This document shows, piece by piece, positions 39,010-52,034 of a DNA stretch of 64,000 nucleotides. The DNA comes from Takifugu bimaculatus (lineage: Eukaryota > Chordata > Actinopteri > Tetraodontiformes > Tetraodontidae), in NCBI GenBank assembly GCA_004026145.2, contig CP034989.1, positions 7,818,396 to 7,882,395 of the forward strand, read 5' to 3'. The position numbers and the translations under genes were made by a program. Below the pieces are notes generated by a model. The model saw only the letters and a list, made by a program, of their open reading frames with translations. It made no database searches and had not been told where the DNA came from. Position 1 is the stretch's first letter. Every line of letters starts with the position of its first letter.

Positions 39010-42000
39010 CTACACGAAGACACGGCTGTGTCTGCTGAGCTTCAGGATCTTCCCCAGCCTCTGCTTGGCTGTGGCCATGCCTTTTTTGGGCCGCTTGCCT
39101 GGAGGAGAAGGTCACGCGTTAATAACAGCGATCAAAACGGCGTGAAGGAACGAGCAGAAGCCAAACCTTTGGTGGCCTGATTGCTGACGGGCGGCGGGTT
39201 GGGGGCCTGCCTCTTGGAGGGGTGCAGGGGCGGGGACATGGAGGGCTCGCAGTACTGGAAGTCCATCTCTGGGTCCATCTCCCTCCGGTTGAGGGGACTG
39301 GGCAGCCCCTGATTGTCCCAGGCCTCCCTGCTGTTGCCCTGACTGTCCATGGGATTCTCGTCCCCCTGCAGGTGGCGCTGGTGCTGCGCCGCCTCCCTCT
39401 GCTCCAGCAGCGAGCGCTGGTCCGGGGCCGGGCCACCAGGGGCCCTGGGACGAGGCCACCCCCTCCGGCTCGGAGCACAGCAGGCCGGCCATGGACAACA
39501 TCCCCTGAATGGCCTCCGCTGTGCTGGGCGAGGTAGGACGTTCTCTGCGGGGAGCAGCGGGACACCGTCACAACGCCATTCCGCCATCGGCGAGATCGCT
39601 CGCCGCGCGCGCGCACGTGTCATCACCGTTTGAGTGGTTTGTGTTTGTGCCTGAGTTTCTGGCCACCCTGGTCCAGCTCGATGGTGTGCCCTGAGCCCTT
39701 CTGCTGAGCGGAGACCCTCTCCTCCTCCTCCTCCTCCTGGGAACTGTCCGAATCTTCATCAGAGGAAGACGACGACGCTTTCTGCTAACAGGATGAAGCA
39801 TGAAGAGGTCAATCCCCCGGGGGTTAGTCAGAGATATTTATCTCATTTACCTCCGAGGAAGAGTCGCTATCCGACTCCATGTCTGACACGCTGGAGTGTC
39901 CTGAGACGTCGTCCCTGAGTTCAGTCTTCATCCTCTCCAGTCCATCTGAGGAAAACAGGAAGAGTCAACAACAGCCCCACCTGTGCGTTAGCGTCCGACT
40001 GCCACCGACTCACGGAAGAGTTTGGACTTCCCGTCCGCGGCGTGCAGATGTGGACCGTCGTGCGTCCTCTCCAGCTTCACATCCAGGAAACTCTTTGGTG
40101 GGCCGACCTGTAAACCTTCTCCCTCCGTCTTTCCCGTGCTGCTTCCCAACCTCCGCATGTCTCTGCGCACACAACCACGCAACGGTCACTTCCTCTTTCC
40201 GGGTGGCGGCGAGAACGCAGAGGATCCGCGGGGGCCTCACCTGATGATCCGGCCGTTAACCAGCATCAGCTGCAGGCGGTTGTCGTCCAGAGATTCAGCG
40301 GCGGCCGCCGACGCTGTGGACACTTTGTTGAGCTTCCCATGAACCTTTGCACAGAACGCGGGGTCCTACGGGGAACAGCCGGTGTTCGGGTTAACACTTA
40401 CAACAGGTTAGAGACGTGTTCTTTGTCGGGCCGCTGCGCTCACCTCCTCCAGTGGGCCCACCTCCAGCCTCCTCAGCACCTCCCTGGTGTGTCGCTCCAA
40501 GATGTCCAGGTTTGACGGCAGCTTGGGAGCGTGCCGCTGCTGCTCCCTCAGCCGCCTGGCGGCGCGTCTCGCCCGCCTGGCCTGACACAGCCTCTCCAGC
40601 GGAGAGCGGGGGGCGGGGAAGCCGTTGGGGGCTCCTGCACAGACACTTCCCTGAGATTTTACTGGCTTGTTTCCATTGAGCGGTTCCTCCTGGGGTGGTG
40701 CACAGAACACTGTTAGCCCCGCCCTCTCCCCCTGGAAACGCCCACTTCCGAGGGCTTCCTGACTTACTTCCAGGTAGCGGATCTCCTTGGTGAGCTCTTT
40801 AATGAGATGGTTCGGCCTGATGTTGTCTGGCACCTCACTGGTTGGTTCAGACACCTGTAAAGGCAGCAAGGGACAGGTGAGGGACAGGGGAGGGACGGGG
40901 GAGGGACAGGAGAGGGACAGGGGAGGGACAGGAGAGGGACAGGGGAGGGACAGGGGAGGGACAGGGGAGGGACAGGAGAGGGACAGGAGAGGGACAGGGG
41001 AGGGACGGGGGAGGGACAGGGGAGGGACAGGGGAGGGACAGGAGAGGGACAGGGGAGGGACAGGAGAGGGACGGGAGAGGGACAGGAGAGGGACAGGGGA
41101 GGGACGGGTGATGGACAGGGGAGTGACGGGTGGGGACAGAGAGGGACAGGTGAGGGACAGGGGGGGACAAGGTGGAGGGAACCGGGTGATGGGACAGGAG
41201 AGTGCACGGTGAGGGACAGGGGAGGACTAGGAAGCGGACAGAGGGGAGGGACGGGAGAGGGAATGGAGGGACGGGTGGGGACAGGGAGGGGACGGTGAGG
41301 GACAGGAGAGGGACGGGTGAGGACAGGGGAGGGACAGGTGATGGACGGTGGGGGACAGCTTGAGGGACAGGGGAGGCACAGGTGTGTGGGGAAAGGTGAG
41401 GGACGGCAGAGGGACAGGGGGAGGGACAGGAGAGGGCAGAGAGGGACATGGAGGGACAGGGAGGGCGGGTGAGGGACAGGGGAGGGACAAGGGGAGGACA
41501 AAGGGGGAGGGCAGGAGAGGGACGGGTGAGGGACAGGAGAGGGACAGGGAGGGACAGGAGAGGGACAAGGGGAGGGACAAAAGGGAGGGACAAAGGGGAG
41601 GGACGGTGAGGGACAGGGGACGGAGAGGGGACAGGAGAGGAGCAGGGAGAGGGACAGGGTGAGGGACAGGGAGGGAGGAGAGGGACAGGGGAGTGACAGG
41701 GGAGGGGACGTGTGAGGGCAGGTGAGGGACAGGAGAGGGACAGGGGAGGGACAGGAGAGGACGGGTGAGGGACAGGGGAGGGACGGGGAGGGACAGGGGA
41801 GGGACAGGGGAGGGACAGGAGAGGGACAGGGGAGGGACAGGGGAGGGACAGGGGAGGGACGGGTGAACTCACCTCTCGTTTCAACCAGGTCCTCAGTGCA
41901 CTGATTAAAGCCTTGACACCCTCCACCAGGTAGGGTGGGGGAGGACAGTTGTCCTCTCGAAGCTCTGAAGGAGCGAAAAAAGAACTTTTTGGAGATGCCT

Positions 42001-45000
42001 TTTCAACATTCCACAGATTTATTTGCATATGCACTTTCATGTAACCTAAACTCTTCAATGAGTTGGGGTTTTTAAAGTCGCTGTATTGGACCAGCTTTGA
42101 TTTTTCAGACAAAACTGCAGATTGTTTGACTTTTACCTTTTAGCGTTTCCAAAAGGTTCTTGGCCACATACCAACAGATGGCCTCGAAGTAGGGAAACTT
42201 AAAGAGGTCTGGGGTTTTCAGCCGACGTTCCATTTCATAACACCTACGAACCACATGAACCGCTTGAATAACAGCAGCAACCGCTCCAACAAAGACAGAA
42301 ATCCAGCTCTAAACGCAGCGTACCTGAGCTGCATGCCAATATTGAGGTTGTGGAGGAAGTTCCCTCCAAATGCCATGCAATCCTGAGAGGTGAGAACAGC
42401 ATGGATCCAGCCTGCAGGGGGCGCAGTTGCACAGGGGTTAAACAGAACACAAGACTTCTGCCTAAATAAACGTGTCCGCCTGCAAACAGTCACGTGTGCG
42501 TGCACACACACACGCACACACACGAGCTTCCTGTCCTCCCACAGCTGGACATTTAACAGCTAAAGCGCTGTAAAGTGATCGTCTGATGAACCCGGCTGAA
42601 GGTAAAGTGAGACAGAGCAGAGTCTGGGGGGCTGGTGCGCGTCTGATAGGCAGGCCTGATAAAGCCCTGGGTGACTGACCCTCTGTGTTCTCTGACCCCT
42701 ACTTAATTCCTGCCTCTCCACACCCTCGCTGCCTGACAAAGCCCCCTCTGGCCTCCTGAGAGGAGCGTCGCTGGAATCTCGATTGTTGGCCGCGCTTTGT
42801 CTCCGTCGTCCGAGCAAAGGAACTCAAAAGATTTGAGTTTCTATAGGAAGAGCGATGATTGAAGGGCTGAAGATGCGAGCGGGGAAAGAAACCCCGTCAC
42901 GTTGGCTTCGACACACGGGATCAAAACACTGCTCAAAGTTGGACTTCAAAGTTTGCCTTACAAGCTACTTTCACCCTATACCACTATTTTCCATCCAGCT
43001 GCTTTATAGTCGTGACCATTAAGACCTGTTTGGGTTGGTTAGGGAGAAAATTCCTGTTATGTTATTTTCCTTTGGCAGCGACGGAGGAACTTGAAGAGGC
43101 CTGGACTTTCCTGGCAGGAATCATGGGAAGTGTGATGATTTCAGCTTTTTCGAGCGCACGTGAAAATGCTGGACTGGTGCAAAGAAAAAGTCCGGCTCGG
43201 GCCGGTCGCGGGTGCTACGGCGACGCGCGAGAGGCCGTTGGCGGCGGCACCCACCTGTGGGGATGAGCAGGGTGGTTCCCTGGGGGACGACACACTTGTA
43301 GCATTTCTCCACTTTGTCTCCAAAGAACACTTCGCTCTGATTGGGCGAGGAGCTCCATGCCTCGTATAGTGCAAGGTTGGTGGGAGTGGGCTTGATCAAG
43401 TAGAAGACCTTTTCACCCTGCAAGAGGAGAAGAACAGAGTCTACCAACGCCTTCAGACAGCGTGAGATTAAGGTTCTTATGTAAAGTAGAGCGCTGCTGC
43501 CCTCAGAGCTGCTTGATGAAGGAATGTGATGCGAGGGGAAGGGTGACCTTTATGTGTAGCCAATCAGATGCGACTGTATGCCCCAAATCCTCCCATATAC
43601 ACGAGAGAAACTAAAAAACACACTTGAAAGGGCAACTATGTTTCAGTCTTACCCAGAGAACGTGGTACCAGACTGAGGTGCCACCAAAGTCTATGTGGAA
43701 ATCGGTGTAGCTGTCCTTGACTCCCATCAGACAGTACTTCTGGACAAAAGGTTTAGGGAAGAAGGAGTCATCTGGCCAGTAGTTCTCCACCCAGGACATC
43801 TTCTGAGCCACATCAGGCACCTCCACCAGCTCAGACATCCTGGAGAAGCATTAACACGACAGTTTCAAAATAATCCGCATCCGATGAGCTACACGTTTCA
43901 CTTCCTGCTCGGCCGTTAATCCGAGGTTACAGAAGGGCTTCCTTGGGCCACGGGACTGTAAAGGCAGCAGCATTGCTCACTTGGTGTCGGAGAACTCCAG
44001 GCTGATGAGGTTGAGGACCTTTGGTCGATGAGGAGCTGTGAAATACTTGATGAACTGGCTGAGTTTCATCTTGCTGTCGGCCTGCCGCGCCACATCAATC
44101 ACATCAATGACTTTGTCGCCACCTACGTGAGAGATAAGTACGGTTCAGCTCAAATAAGATCAGATTGTGGAACTCGACAGTCCTGTGATAAATGTCTGCA
44201 ACTTTTGAATTGCTGCTGCGTAGGAGTGGGGTTCAAAGGGGTCAGAGGCCCGCTGGCACCTCCGCTAGCTTTCAGACATCGAGCCTTGAGGGGAAACTGG
44301 CACGATTATGGCAGCCCGAGGAGGAACTGTTGAGGGGAGGTAAGCAAGACAATCCGTCAATCTGTCTGGGCCAGCAGTCCCCGAGGGGGCGGAGTGGGCG
44401 GAGGTGAGAGAGGGCCGCGGCGTTTACATGAGCGTGTGCGTGGGAGCGCGGACGCAGAGACAGATTCAAGTAAGATGTGAGAAAGAGCATGTGTGCGGTT
44501 CATGCGGTGCTTTTTAAGTGCAAAAGAGGGAGGAAAAAAAAAAGAAAAGAAGCCGAGTCAACACACACCCAACAGTTGGGACGTTACAAATCACACTCGG
44601 GTGACACGTGGGGCCGGAAGTCAGGCCAGGCTGCAGCCTGTGTAGCGGGACAGCTGGTTGTTGTATTCTCCCCACACCCCTCCCACACACCTTTTTTATT
44701 ACCCCTCTGCATGTTCCGCTGCTCACACACCAACACAGACAGGCGCTCACATGCACACACACACCTCCGAGGGCCCAGCTGGCCAGCGTCTGATGACGGA
44801 GAACAGCTGGAGAGAAGGCAGGCGGATGCCTGCGAGCGCTGCAGACGCGGGGCTTTTAGAAGCAGAGAAATAGCTGGGGTTTTTTTTTTTGCCGTTTTCT
44901 GGGAAAAGTCAACATCTTCATGTTGAAACTTGCTGAGCGAAGTTTGACACATGCTGCTGATATTTGCAGCCAGAATGCAACCGTCTAGAAACCTCTTCTC

Positions 45001-48000
45001 GGTTTGTTTCGGACAGAAGCCTCTCGTGCAGCCACTGGTCACCGACCACACGCGGCTCAAACCAGCAGACACACACATCCATCCTCTCCTCCCATTGTCT
45101 TCCAGCTATAAGAAACACGAGCCCAAATCAGCCTCTGCTCCCAGCACCTGTGCCTTGCATTAAGGCTCAATAGGGCATGGGAGCGCCAGATCCACAGAGA
45201 GAGGGAGTCTGTAATCTGAACTTCATGATAAAACGGCGGTGCGTTTGGTAATGGGCTTGTAACAGGAGCTGGGAAGTGGCAGCCTGTTTCAATAAGGAAG
45301 TGCTGTGGTCACAGCGAGGGCAGTGAAAGCTTAGACCTCACCCGTTCCGCCGTTGCCCGATGCCTGATAAGTGGGTTAAAACCCCGTGAACCTGGTAACC
45401 TGCTGGTATTGACACCCAGATGGCACCTGCTTGGAGGGCTGGTTTCATCAGCTTCTCAGGAGAAGGTGTGTACGCTTGTAGTCTATGATGCAACTGAAAC
45501 TGATGTGACTAAAATGCTGCCTTACAGTTGTAAACAAATACCAACTGACAGCGCAGAGCTGTGAAAGGGAGTGAAGAGTTAGATACGCCCGCTGGAACCG
45601 GTTTATACTTAAGAAGAGAGCCTGTTTATCGTGAATCACCCTTACCGACGTAACGCTCCACATCCAGCACTGAGAAGGTGGGGGGTGGGAGTTTGAGTCC
45701 CAGGCCTTCCGTCTCTGTGACCTTGATAGGGTAGTTGAAGCTGTGCCGTTCCAAGAATCTGGGCGTCACCTGCTCACCCTCCATCTTTCTCAGGATGTCC
45801 TCTCCGCTGAAACAAGCGGACAGCGAGTAAGTGAGTGGTCCCTCAGGTTTGGGTTAGCTTCGGTTAGCTTGCTCCCATCGTATCTACCTGGCAAAGGTTC
45901 TGCTCTGGAGCTCCTTGATAAACACTGGGGTGCCGGCCTGCACCGGCCTGGATCCATCATCCGGCTCGGTGTAGTCGTGTCTGTGCCAGTTGTTGCGCTT
46001 TTTCACTGCAGCAAACAGAGACAGAGTGAAGGGCTCGCCATGCCGTTCAACTAACCAGCTCATGTTGGCCTCTGGGCTCACAGGGCTGGACCCATCCCCC
46101 CATGGAAGAAAAGAAAAACTCAGATCGCAGACTGACCCTCTCCCCCCCGGAAAGGGAGGAGGGAACCCGAACGCGACGAGGGGTTAGATGTGGAAATCCA
46201 TGTTGTCCCTGGCCCGGCGAGGACAAATACTCACTCAGGGAGGGTCCTTGTACGACATCGCAGTTGGGACAGTGGTAAACGTCGATATCCACCGCATGAT
46301 GCTCCTCCACCTGCACGCAGCTGGGGACACAGGACGGAGGCCAGTCAGTCATTAAAACAGCAGAGAAAATAAAGGCCAGAGGTCACAAATTGACCTTTGC
46401 TCAGATCTGCCTTGGCGCTGGTTAACAACACATCATCGACAAACAAAGTCACGACGTCCGGTCGCCCCGGCCTCCGCGCAGTGCACACGCGCCAAAGATG
46501 CCACACCGCCACAAATACTCAGGATTAGCTTTGGCCTGGCCAGACCGGCAAGTTGCAACCATTTACAAACAGCATTCGGGGTAATTTAAGATGTTTAAAG
46601 CCAGCAACAACTACCACTAAAACCAAACCGTTGACTCCACTTTACAGCCGACAGCAATGGGGGTATAAGGCATAAATGACGGGCCTTTACAGCACCTCTT
46701 ACGCACAGCAGACGGCCTGTGAGGCGCTTTGATCTTCGCAGAACCTCCAGGAAACTCTAAAGGACATGACGCCGGGGGCCGTGAGCTCATCAGGAAGTGG
46801 TGAGCTCATGCCAAAGCTGGCGTTAATCACCCCGGTAGCACCCTGTCCCCCGGTCACTGCTTCCACGGGTCACCGTCGCCGAAACGAGAGTCTCACCGAG
46901 CTCTAAAAACCTATTTACGCGGGTTTTATTTGTAAAACACGCGAGTTGTGTGTTGCAGCGCTGGATGTGCCTGCTGAATCCAGCAAGGGGAGGATGTGTG
47001 CTGCTTGTGCACGTGAGCGAGCGGAGGAGAAACAACAGCGTGATGCAGCGTTTGGCCGGAGCAGGAAGCCGAGCTCATGTGTCAAGAATCCGGGTCCAAA
47101 CATGTGGCTGTTCGCTGGGTTCAATGGGGGAGAGCGTGAGTCACACAGTCCGTGCTGCCAAGTTCTGGGAGCCGTGCGGGGGCAGATTGAGCACGAGCTT
47201 GGGTGAGTGTCCTTATCTGACTCTGGGCTGTCTTTTATATAACAGCCCAGCAGGAAATCCAGGGCACTGTGCCGCACTGGCCCCGCTCTCTGAATACATC
47301 ACCATTAATGATTAATACCTGACAAACGCACATGTTTGTCAACCTGCACAAAGGGACCGAGGGACGAAAACAGGCGAGGCTGCTGTAACGAGGGGGGGGG
47401 CAGTATATCACGGAGCTGTAGTCCGACCCCAGGGTGGCTCTGTGACGCTGCCGCTGCAGATTAACAAGCACAACATCCCGCCGCCATCAGCGGCCCCTCT
47501 CCCTTCACTTCCTCTAATCACGGGCCTCCTTCCTGTGACTGAGAGGGCTCATTCATTAGGCTCTTCACTGTGAGGGACTCATTGTCCTGCACCATCGGCA
47601 CAGAAACACAAAAGCTGGAGGCGGGCACGGCCATTATTTTAAGCTCTAAATGACAGCTCTGCATGGGGTAGTGACACGCCTGCATTAAGGAACTGGCAGC
47701 GATCTAATAGATGAGGGAGGGGGGCAGATACTGGTGATGAGACCAGCCAAACACACACCTGGTCATCCATCTAACACAGAAGCCTACGGCTGTGCAGGTC
47801 CTGTTTGCTAATGCGCTCCACCGCTCAAACAAAGCCAAGATAAACGCTGTAGGACCGGGACATGGAGGAGCCAGCGAGTCCACACAGATGGACATATCAG
47901 TGCTTTGGTTTTACTGGTCGGAGCCCAAAAAGTGACCTCACACACCCTGCTTTGGCAAAACCATTTGCTTCATTAGAGAAGATTGCCCTGCGAGTTTGAC

Positions 48001-50499
48001 TGGTTTAACTGGTCAAGCTACAGCCGCGTTGCCTTCACACACATCTCCACCACGAGTGTCTCCAGGCACCCGGTGTAGAACCTACCGTCACCTAAGCTGT
48101 TGCTGGGGTAACTCTCTGGAGAGTGAGTATGTATGTATGGCCTAACCTGACGCGAGACATGCCTTCAATGTCATAATTAAAGCTAACTTCCAATCAATGG
48201 GTGGTGTCTGAGCCCTAATCAGTGCCGACCACCCTCCAGACACAGTCCTGCTAATAAACAGGTTCTAAAAAGCCCTGAAATGTCTCTTCTGTCAACAACA
48301 CGGGATGAGTGCACTGAACACCCCCCCCCCCCCCCCCCGCACGCTCATGCTTCCAGCCACTTAGCATAAACACTAAACAACAGTGAAGAGGTTCTCCATC
48401 CCTCTTTGGTGCGCTCACACCCTCTATGACAGTGACAGATCATGCGTTGAACTTGGCCAGCCGGAGCGCCCATCCATCACTCCCCCAGCCCCCGATGAGC
48501 CCCCGATGAGCCCCCGATCCGTCATCACCGCGCTCACGCCCGTAATGGCCTAGCGCACCTGACACGCACTCAACCCCGGGATCCCACCTGACCCGCTGAG
48601 GGTTTCTACCAACAAAACCCCGAATTAACTGCGATTATCTCTTGGCGCTTGCGCGCAACAGCTCAGCTCGGACACTGGCGGCAACAATCGCCAAGAGGGC
48701 AGGTTCTAAACCTTTCCACGCCGTCATCCGCCGCCAGAAAATATCCCTTTCCGTCTGGCCGGCCTCGTGGGAAAGGAGCAGGAAAAGTGGCCGTTTTGGG
48801 AGCTGCGCATTCTCGGCGTGAGCGTCTGATATTAGTCATCAACAGGGGGAAGCTCCAACATTTGTTCCTCTTCTTGTTGCCACATGACACCCAGACAGGC
48901 TTTCTTGGCTCTCACACACACGCCACAAATACTGGCCGCCAAGTTTTTGGCAGGCGGTTTAATGTGGTTACGCAACAGGCTCCGTCATTTCAACACAGGC
49001 ATAAACAGATTATTGTGTTCATAAACAGTTGCCGTGGAGATGCACCCACACAGGTCGATTAGGAGACGGAAGCGTGCGCAAATTCTTTGTTAGCCTGTGG
49101 AATCACGTGACTAAAAGGGGCTGCTTCCCCGTGACGCCACGCTTTCCTGGACACTTCCATGCTTCGTTATTTTTATGCTGGGCTAAAAATTAACTTACAA
49201 TAATAAAAAAAAAAACTTGAACGCGATTTTAAAAACACCTGCTTATCACCGTTTCCTGTGGATCAGAGGTCAGTAAGTGCTAAATGATGCATTTATCATC
49301 CCCAGCCAGCGGATAGCAGCGATTATGTAATGACTACAGTACCAAGTACAGTCTGTAACATTATCTAGGACATTTGTACCCCCAACAAGCTTCACACCAC
49401 AGTGACAAGCAGGGCAACAGTTATGGAGAACGTCATGACTAAAACCCACCATGCAACCTTCGTGTTTTTAACTAAAAACCCCACCTTTATCAACAGAGCA
49501 TGAATGAAAATGAACTACAACGCTGGTCTGTAATCCAAAACGACACAAGGACGTTTAGAATGAAGCAAACGTGAAGGGTTTACGAGCCATGCTCCTGCAG
49601 ATGCGCGGCAGTACCGCTGCTCGCCGCCAGGGGCCCCGACCATGTGGATCCTCCGCTTCAAAGGGGATTTAAATTTTTCAGGCTGTCAATCAAGCCCAAC
49701 CAAAACAAGCTCCCCATTCTCAGCCGCGCCTTTGCGACTAAACGATCCGCATTACTATGGGAGACTTCAGAAACACGACTCAAGTATCTGTACAAATATC
49801 TGTACAACAAAACGTGAAAAAGAAATGTGCGATCAGGTAAAACTTGTCCGATCGAGTCGGCTCGTTGTTGGTCGCCAATACCTCCAACGGTTCCTCAGTG
49901 AGGCCGATTTAAATGTACATCCCCTTTAAAGTACTTCGCTCTGTTAAAAGGAACAATAAAACTACCCGTAAAAGTGTCTAGAAGGGGTTGGGAAACATTC
50001 GTTCGTGTGTCACGATCGCGCCTCCAAGCTTCCGATCGCCCCGGCAGACTGACACTATTTGGCAATCCTGATCGATACGTATATGAGAGGCTAAAACTAT
50101 TTGCTATTGATTATACTGGCGTCAATTGTGTTTAAATGCAGCGCCAATGAAGTCACAATACACGGTTTTACCGGACAGATCACAGGTCCTGAATAACAGG
50201 CATTTATGAGAATGAAGAACCAACTACCAATAGTTGTCGTCAATAGACGATTTTAAATCCCCGTCGCCCACCGCTAGCGTTAGCAAGCTACGTTGGCTAA
50301 CACTGAACACCGCTCCGATATCCATCGCCTTTTTAAATAAACAACCGCTTTCTTTCGCTTCTAACGAACCCCGTCTCGAGAAAGCACCATAGCCGACCTA
50401 CCTGCCGTGAAACCAATCTTTACAGATGTCGCACTCGATCATAAACCGGTTCACATCGTAAGGCTGCCGGCAGACACAGTACAGCGGGACCGCCGCCAT
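39010..50499 (-). CDS. kdm7a: Lysine demethylase 7A (PHD-JmjC), one frame break
   Basis: Nuclear Fe(II)/2-oxoglutarate demethylase; the family removes H3K9me2/H3K27me2 and its PHD finger reads H3K4me3. Eighteen coding exons: 50499-50402, 46320-46235, 46005-45888, 45806-45646, 44122-43981, 43839-43653, 43417-43255, 42411-42324, 42243-42137, 41964-41873, 40854-40768, 40689-40444, 40365-40241, 40162-40014, 39945-39851, 39781-39627, 39544-39167, 39098-39010; about 854 residues after allowing for one extra base (human 941). It opens MAAVPLYCVCRQPYD, without the long Ala-rich leader of human. The PHD runs from C8. JmjC iron ligands are H250 and D252 (FHIDFGG) and H322 (WIHAV). EVFFGDKVEKCYKC and MAFGGNFLHNLNIGMQ favour KDM7A over PHF8. 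The C-terminus keeps AIQGMLSMAGL, PPPVSNQATKG and KQRLGKILKL. In exon 17 the first of these is in one frame and the second in another; one extra C at 39459-39463 would explain it. Teleosts may carry two kdm7a copies; I cannot say which this is. Confidence 0.93.
40870..41866. repeat. Minisatellite filling kdm7a intron 10
   Basis: About 1 kb of tandem GAGGGACAGGGG / GAGGGACAGGA-type units (about 11-12 bp, G-rich on +). Both ends are regular; the middle (about 41110-41720) is irregular with many one-base drops. The repeat reaches within about 20 bp of the exon-11 acceptor and within about 10 bp of the exon-10 donor. It generates spurious Pro/Ser/Cys-rich and Arg/Gly-rich open frames up to 421 codons. 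Confidence 0.97.
46321..50401 (-). other. kdm7a intron 1
   Basis: This 4.1-kb intron separates the first PHD exon from the second. I see no coding sequence in it. It includes a poly-C run (about 48320-48340), an 11-bp CCCCCGATGAG repeat of about three copies (48488-48518), and CpG-rich sequence towards the promoter end. Confidence 0.7.
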
Positions 50500-52017
50500 C
50501 TTCCTACTGTCCCCAAACAACGCAGGAATGAAGCGGGGCGGGGATTTAACTGAGCTTCCGGAAATGCCCGAAGGAGGCCGAGTGAACCCGAAAAGCCATT
50601 CGGGGGTAATCCCACCTCTGACGTCACAATTCCAAAGTAGTTCATTTCTATTTGGTTGTGCGTGGGCTCGCCAACAATAGACGCAAAACCTTAACTTTTT
50701 TAAATGTCATACTATCTACAACGTTGTTTATTCGGTTTAATTTTATATAGTCATGCAATTACTTACCATACATTTACTTTAAACAAACGCGCTTGGACTT
50801 TGCCAGAAGTTTGTTAACCTGCACTATGAAATCAATCACAGGTCTTGCTTAATCAATCTAATATGCATCTAATATGCATCACGTGAACGGATGCAAACTA
50901 ACAATGCAATTCTTGTCTTATGTAACGATAAAGCCACTCGCGGCAATTCACAGTCCTACAATGTCTACAAGGAAAAATGCTTATTTACGTATGTTTACGC
51001 TGTCTGAAACCCGTGGGACAAGCTGCAATTCCCCTGAAATTTGCCGCATCAGCACTGACCGAATCAGTGCATTCTTAACAGTGCTGACAAAGAAACAGTA
51101 AAAAAAAACCTGTCATAATAATGTTTATACATTAGAGTTATAATTCCATTAAAAAACACACACACTATGTTCCCCCGGTATGTCTTCACAGGGCATGTCT
51201 GACATACTCCACGTGCTTGTGCGCTGAATAGCAATGGGACCACCGACCCAGAGGAGCTCGGTCTCTAAACTGGCAGCACCCATCCCCCCAGACACCCATC
51301 TGTGCTCTTGTGCATAGGCAAGCAGACTTGGTGCGTGAAAGGACTGAAGCCACCACTGCACAGGAGACACATAAGAGTCATCCAGTGCGTGTGTGCATAT
51401 CTGAGTCTCTCCCCGGGTGCATCTTTTCGCCTGCGAGATGCATACCTCATCAATGTCCTCAGGATGATAGTTGTCTGCATCACTGGGCTGTGATTATCAT
51501 GGCCTTGCGTTTGTTTTTCTAGTCTGAGCAGGCCAACTTCATGTCTGGTCTGCAGGACCAGCACATGCCTCCCGGAGGTTAATTACCCTGTTGAAGTTGA
51601 GGTCAGTGGTCCGCAGTTGATTTATAACCTTAACAACTTAAATAACTGAAGAAACTATGCAGCCATTTTAGGTCACTTGAAATCCAGCAATACAACAGAA
51701 AATACACGTTGTGTTTCGTAAAGGACCATTAATTCAAAACTATCATGATATAATGGCGCGGACCTCCGCATATATTCGGTCCCGAAGGTGTTTATTATTA
51801 TATTACTCTGATATCTAAAGAGTGTTGAAATAACAGGAACAACGTTACTTAAGCTCTATTACTGATTAAAGAATAAAAACAATCAGATTCATGATTAAAA
51901 GTTAACTTTATCTAATAGGTACTGAGTTATTTAGTATTGAAGCGCCACCTGCTGGTCTAATTACGGCATCGGCACTCGTCCGGGCACGCGGGTTGCGTAC
52001 ACGCCGCCGTCACGACG
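50500..52017. other. Intergenic spacer between kdm7a and ergic2
   Basis: Divergent genes flank this 1.5 kb. The kdm7a end has GC/CpG content and a GCGGGGCGGGG Sp1-like box near 50534. The middle is AT-rich with no exon that I recognise. Confidence 0.55.
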
Positions 52018-52034
52018 TGACGTGACGCGGAAGT
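52018..52034 (+). promoter_or_regulatory. UPRE-like and ETS sites at ergic2 promoter
   Basis: TGACGTGA at 52018-52025 matches the ATF6/XBP1 unfolded-protein-response element (TGACGTGG/A), and GCGGAAGT follows at 52027-52034 (ETS-like). A non-coding first exon probably begins nearby and ends at 52183, before a GTAAGA donor. Function is inferred from the motif and from ergic2 being an early secretory pathway gene. Confidence 0.4.

Noticed and set aside
40847..42112. 421-codon Pro/Ser/Cys-rich open frame on the - strand (and Arg/Gly-rich frames on +)
   Set aside because: Produced by the 11-12-bp kdm7a intron minisatellite; only the exon-10 part (ELREDNCPPPPYLVEG...) is real coding sequence.
48484..48518. 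Short direct repeats considered as CRISPR-like
   Set aside because: Adjacent 11-bp tandem copies without unique spacers, in a vertebrate intron.
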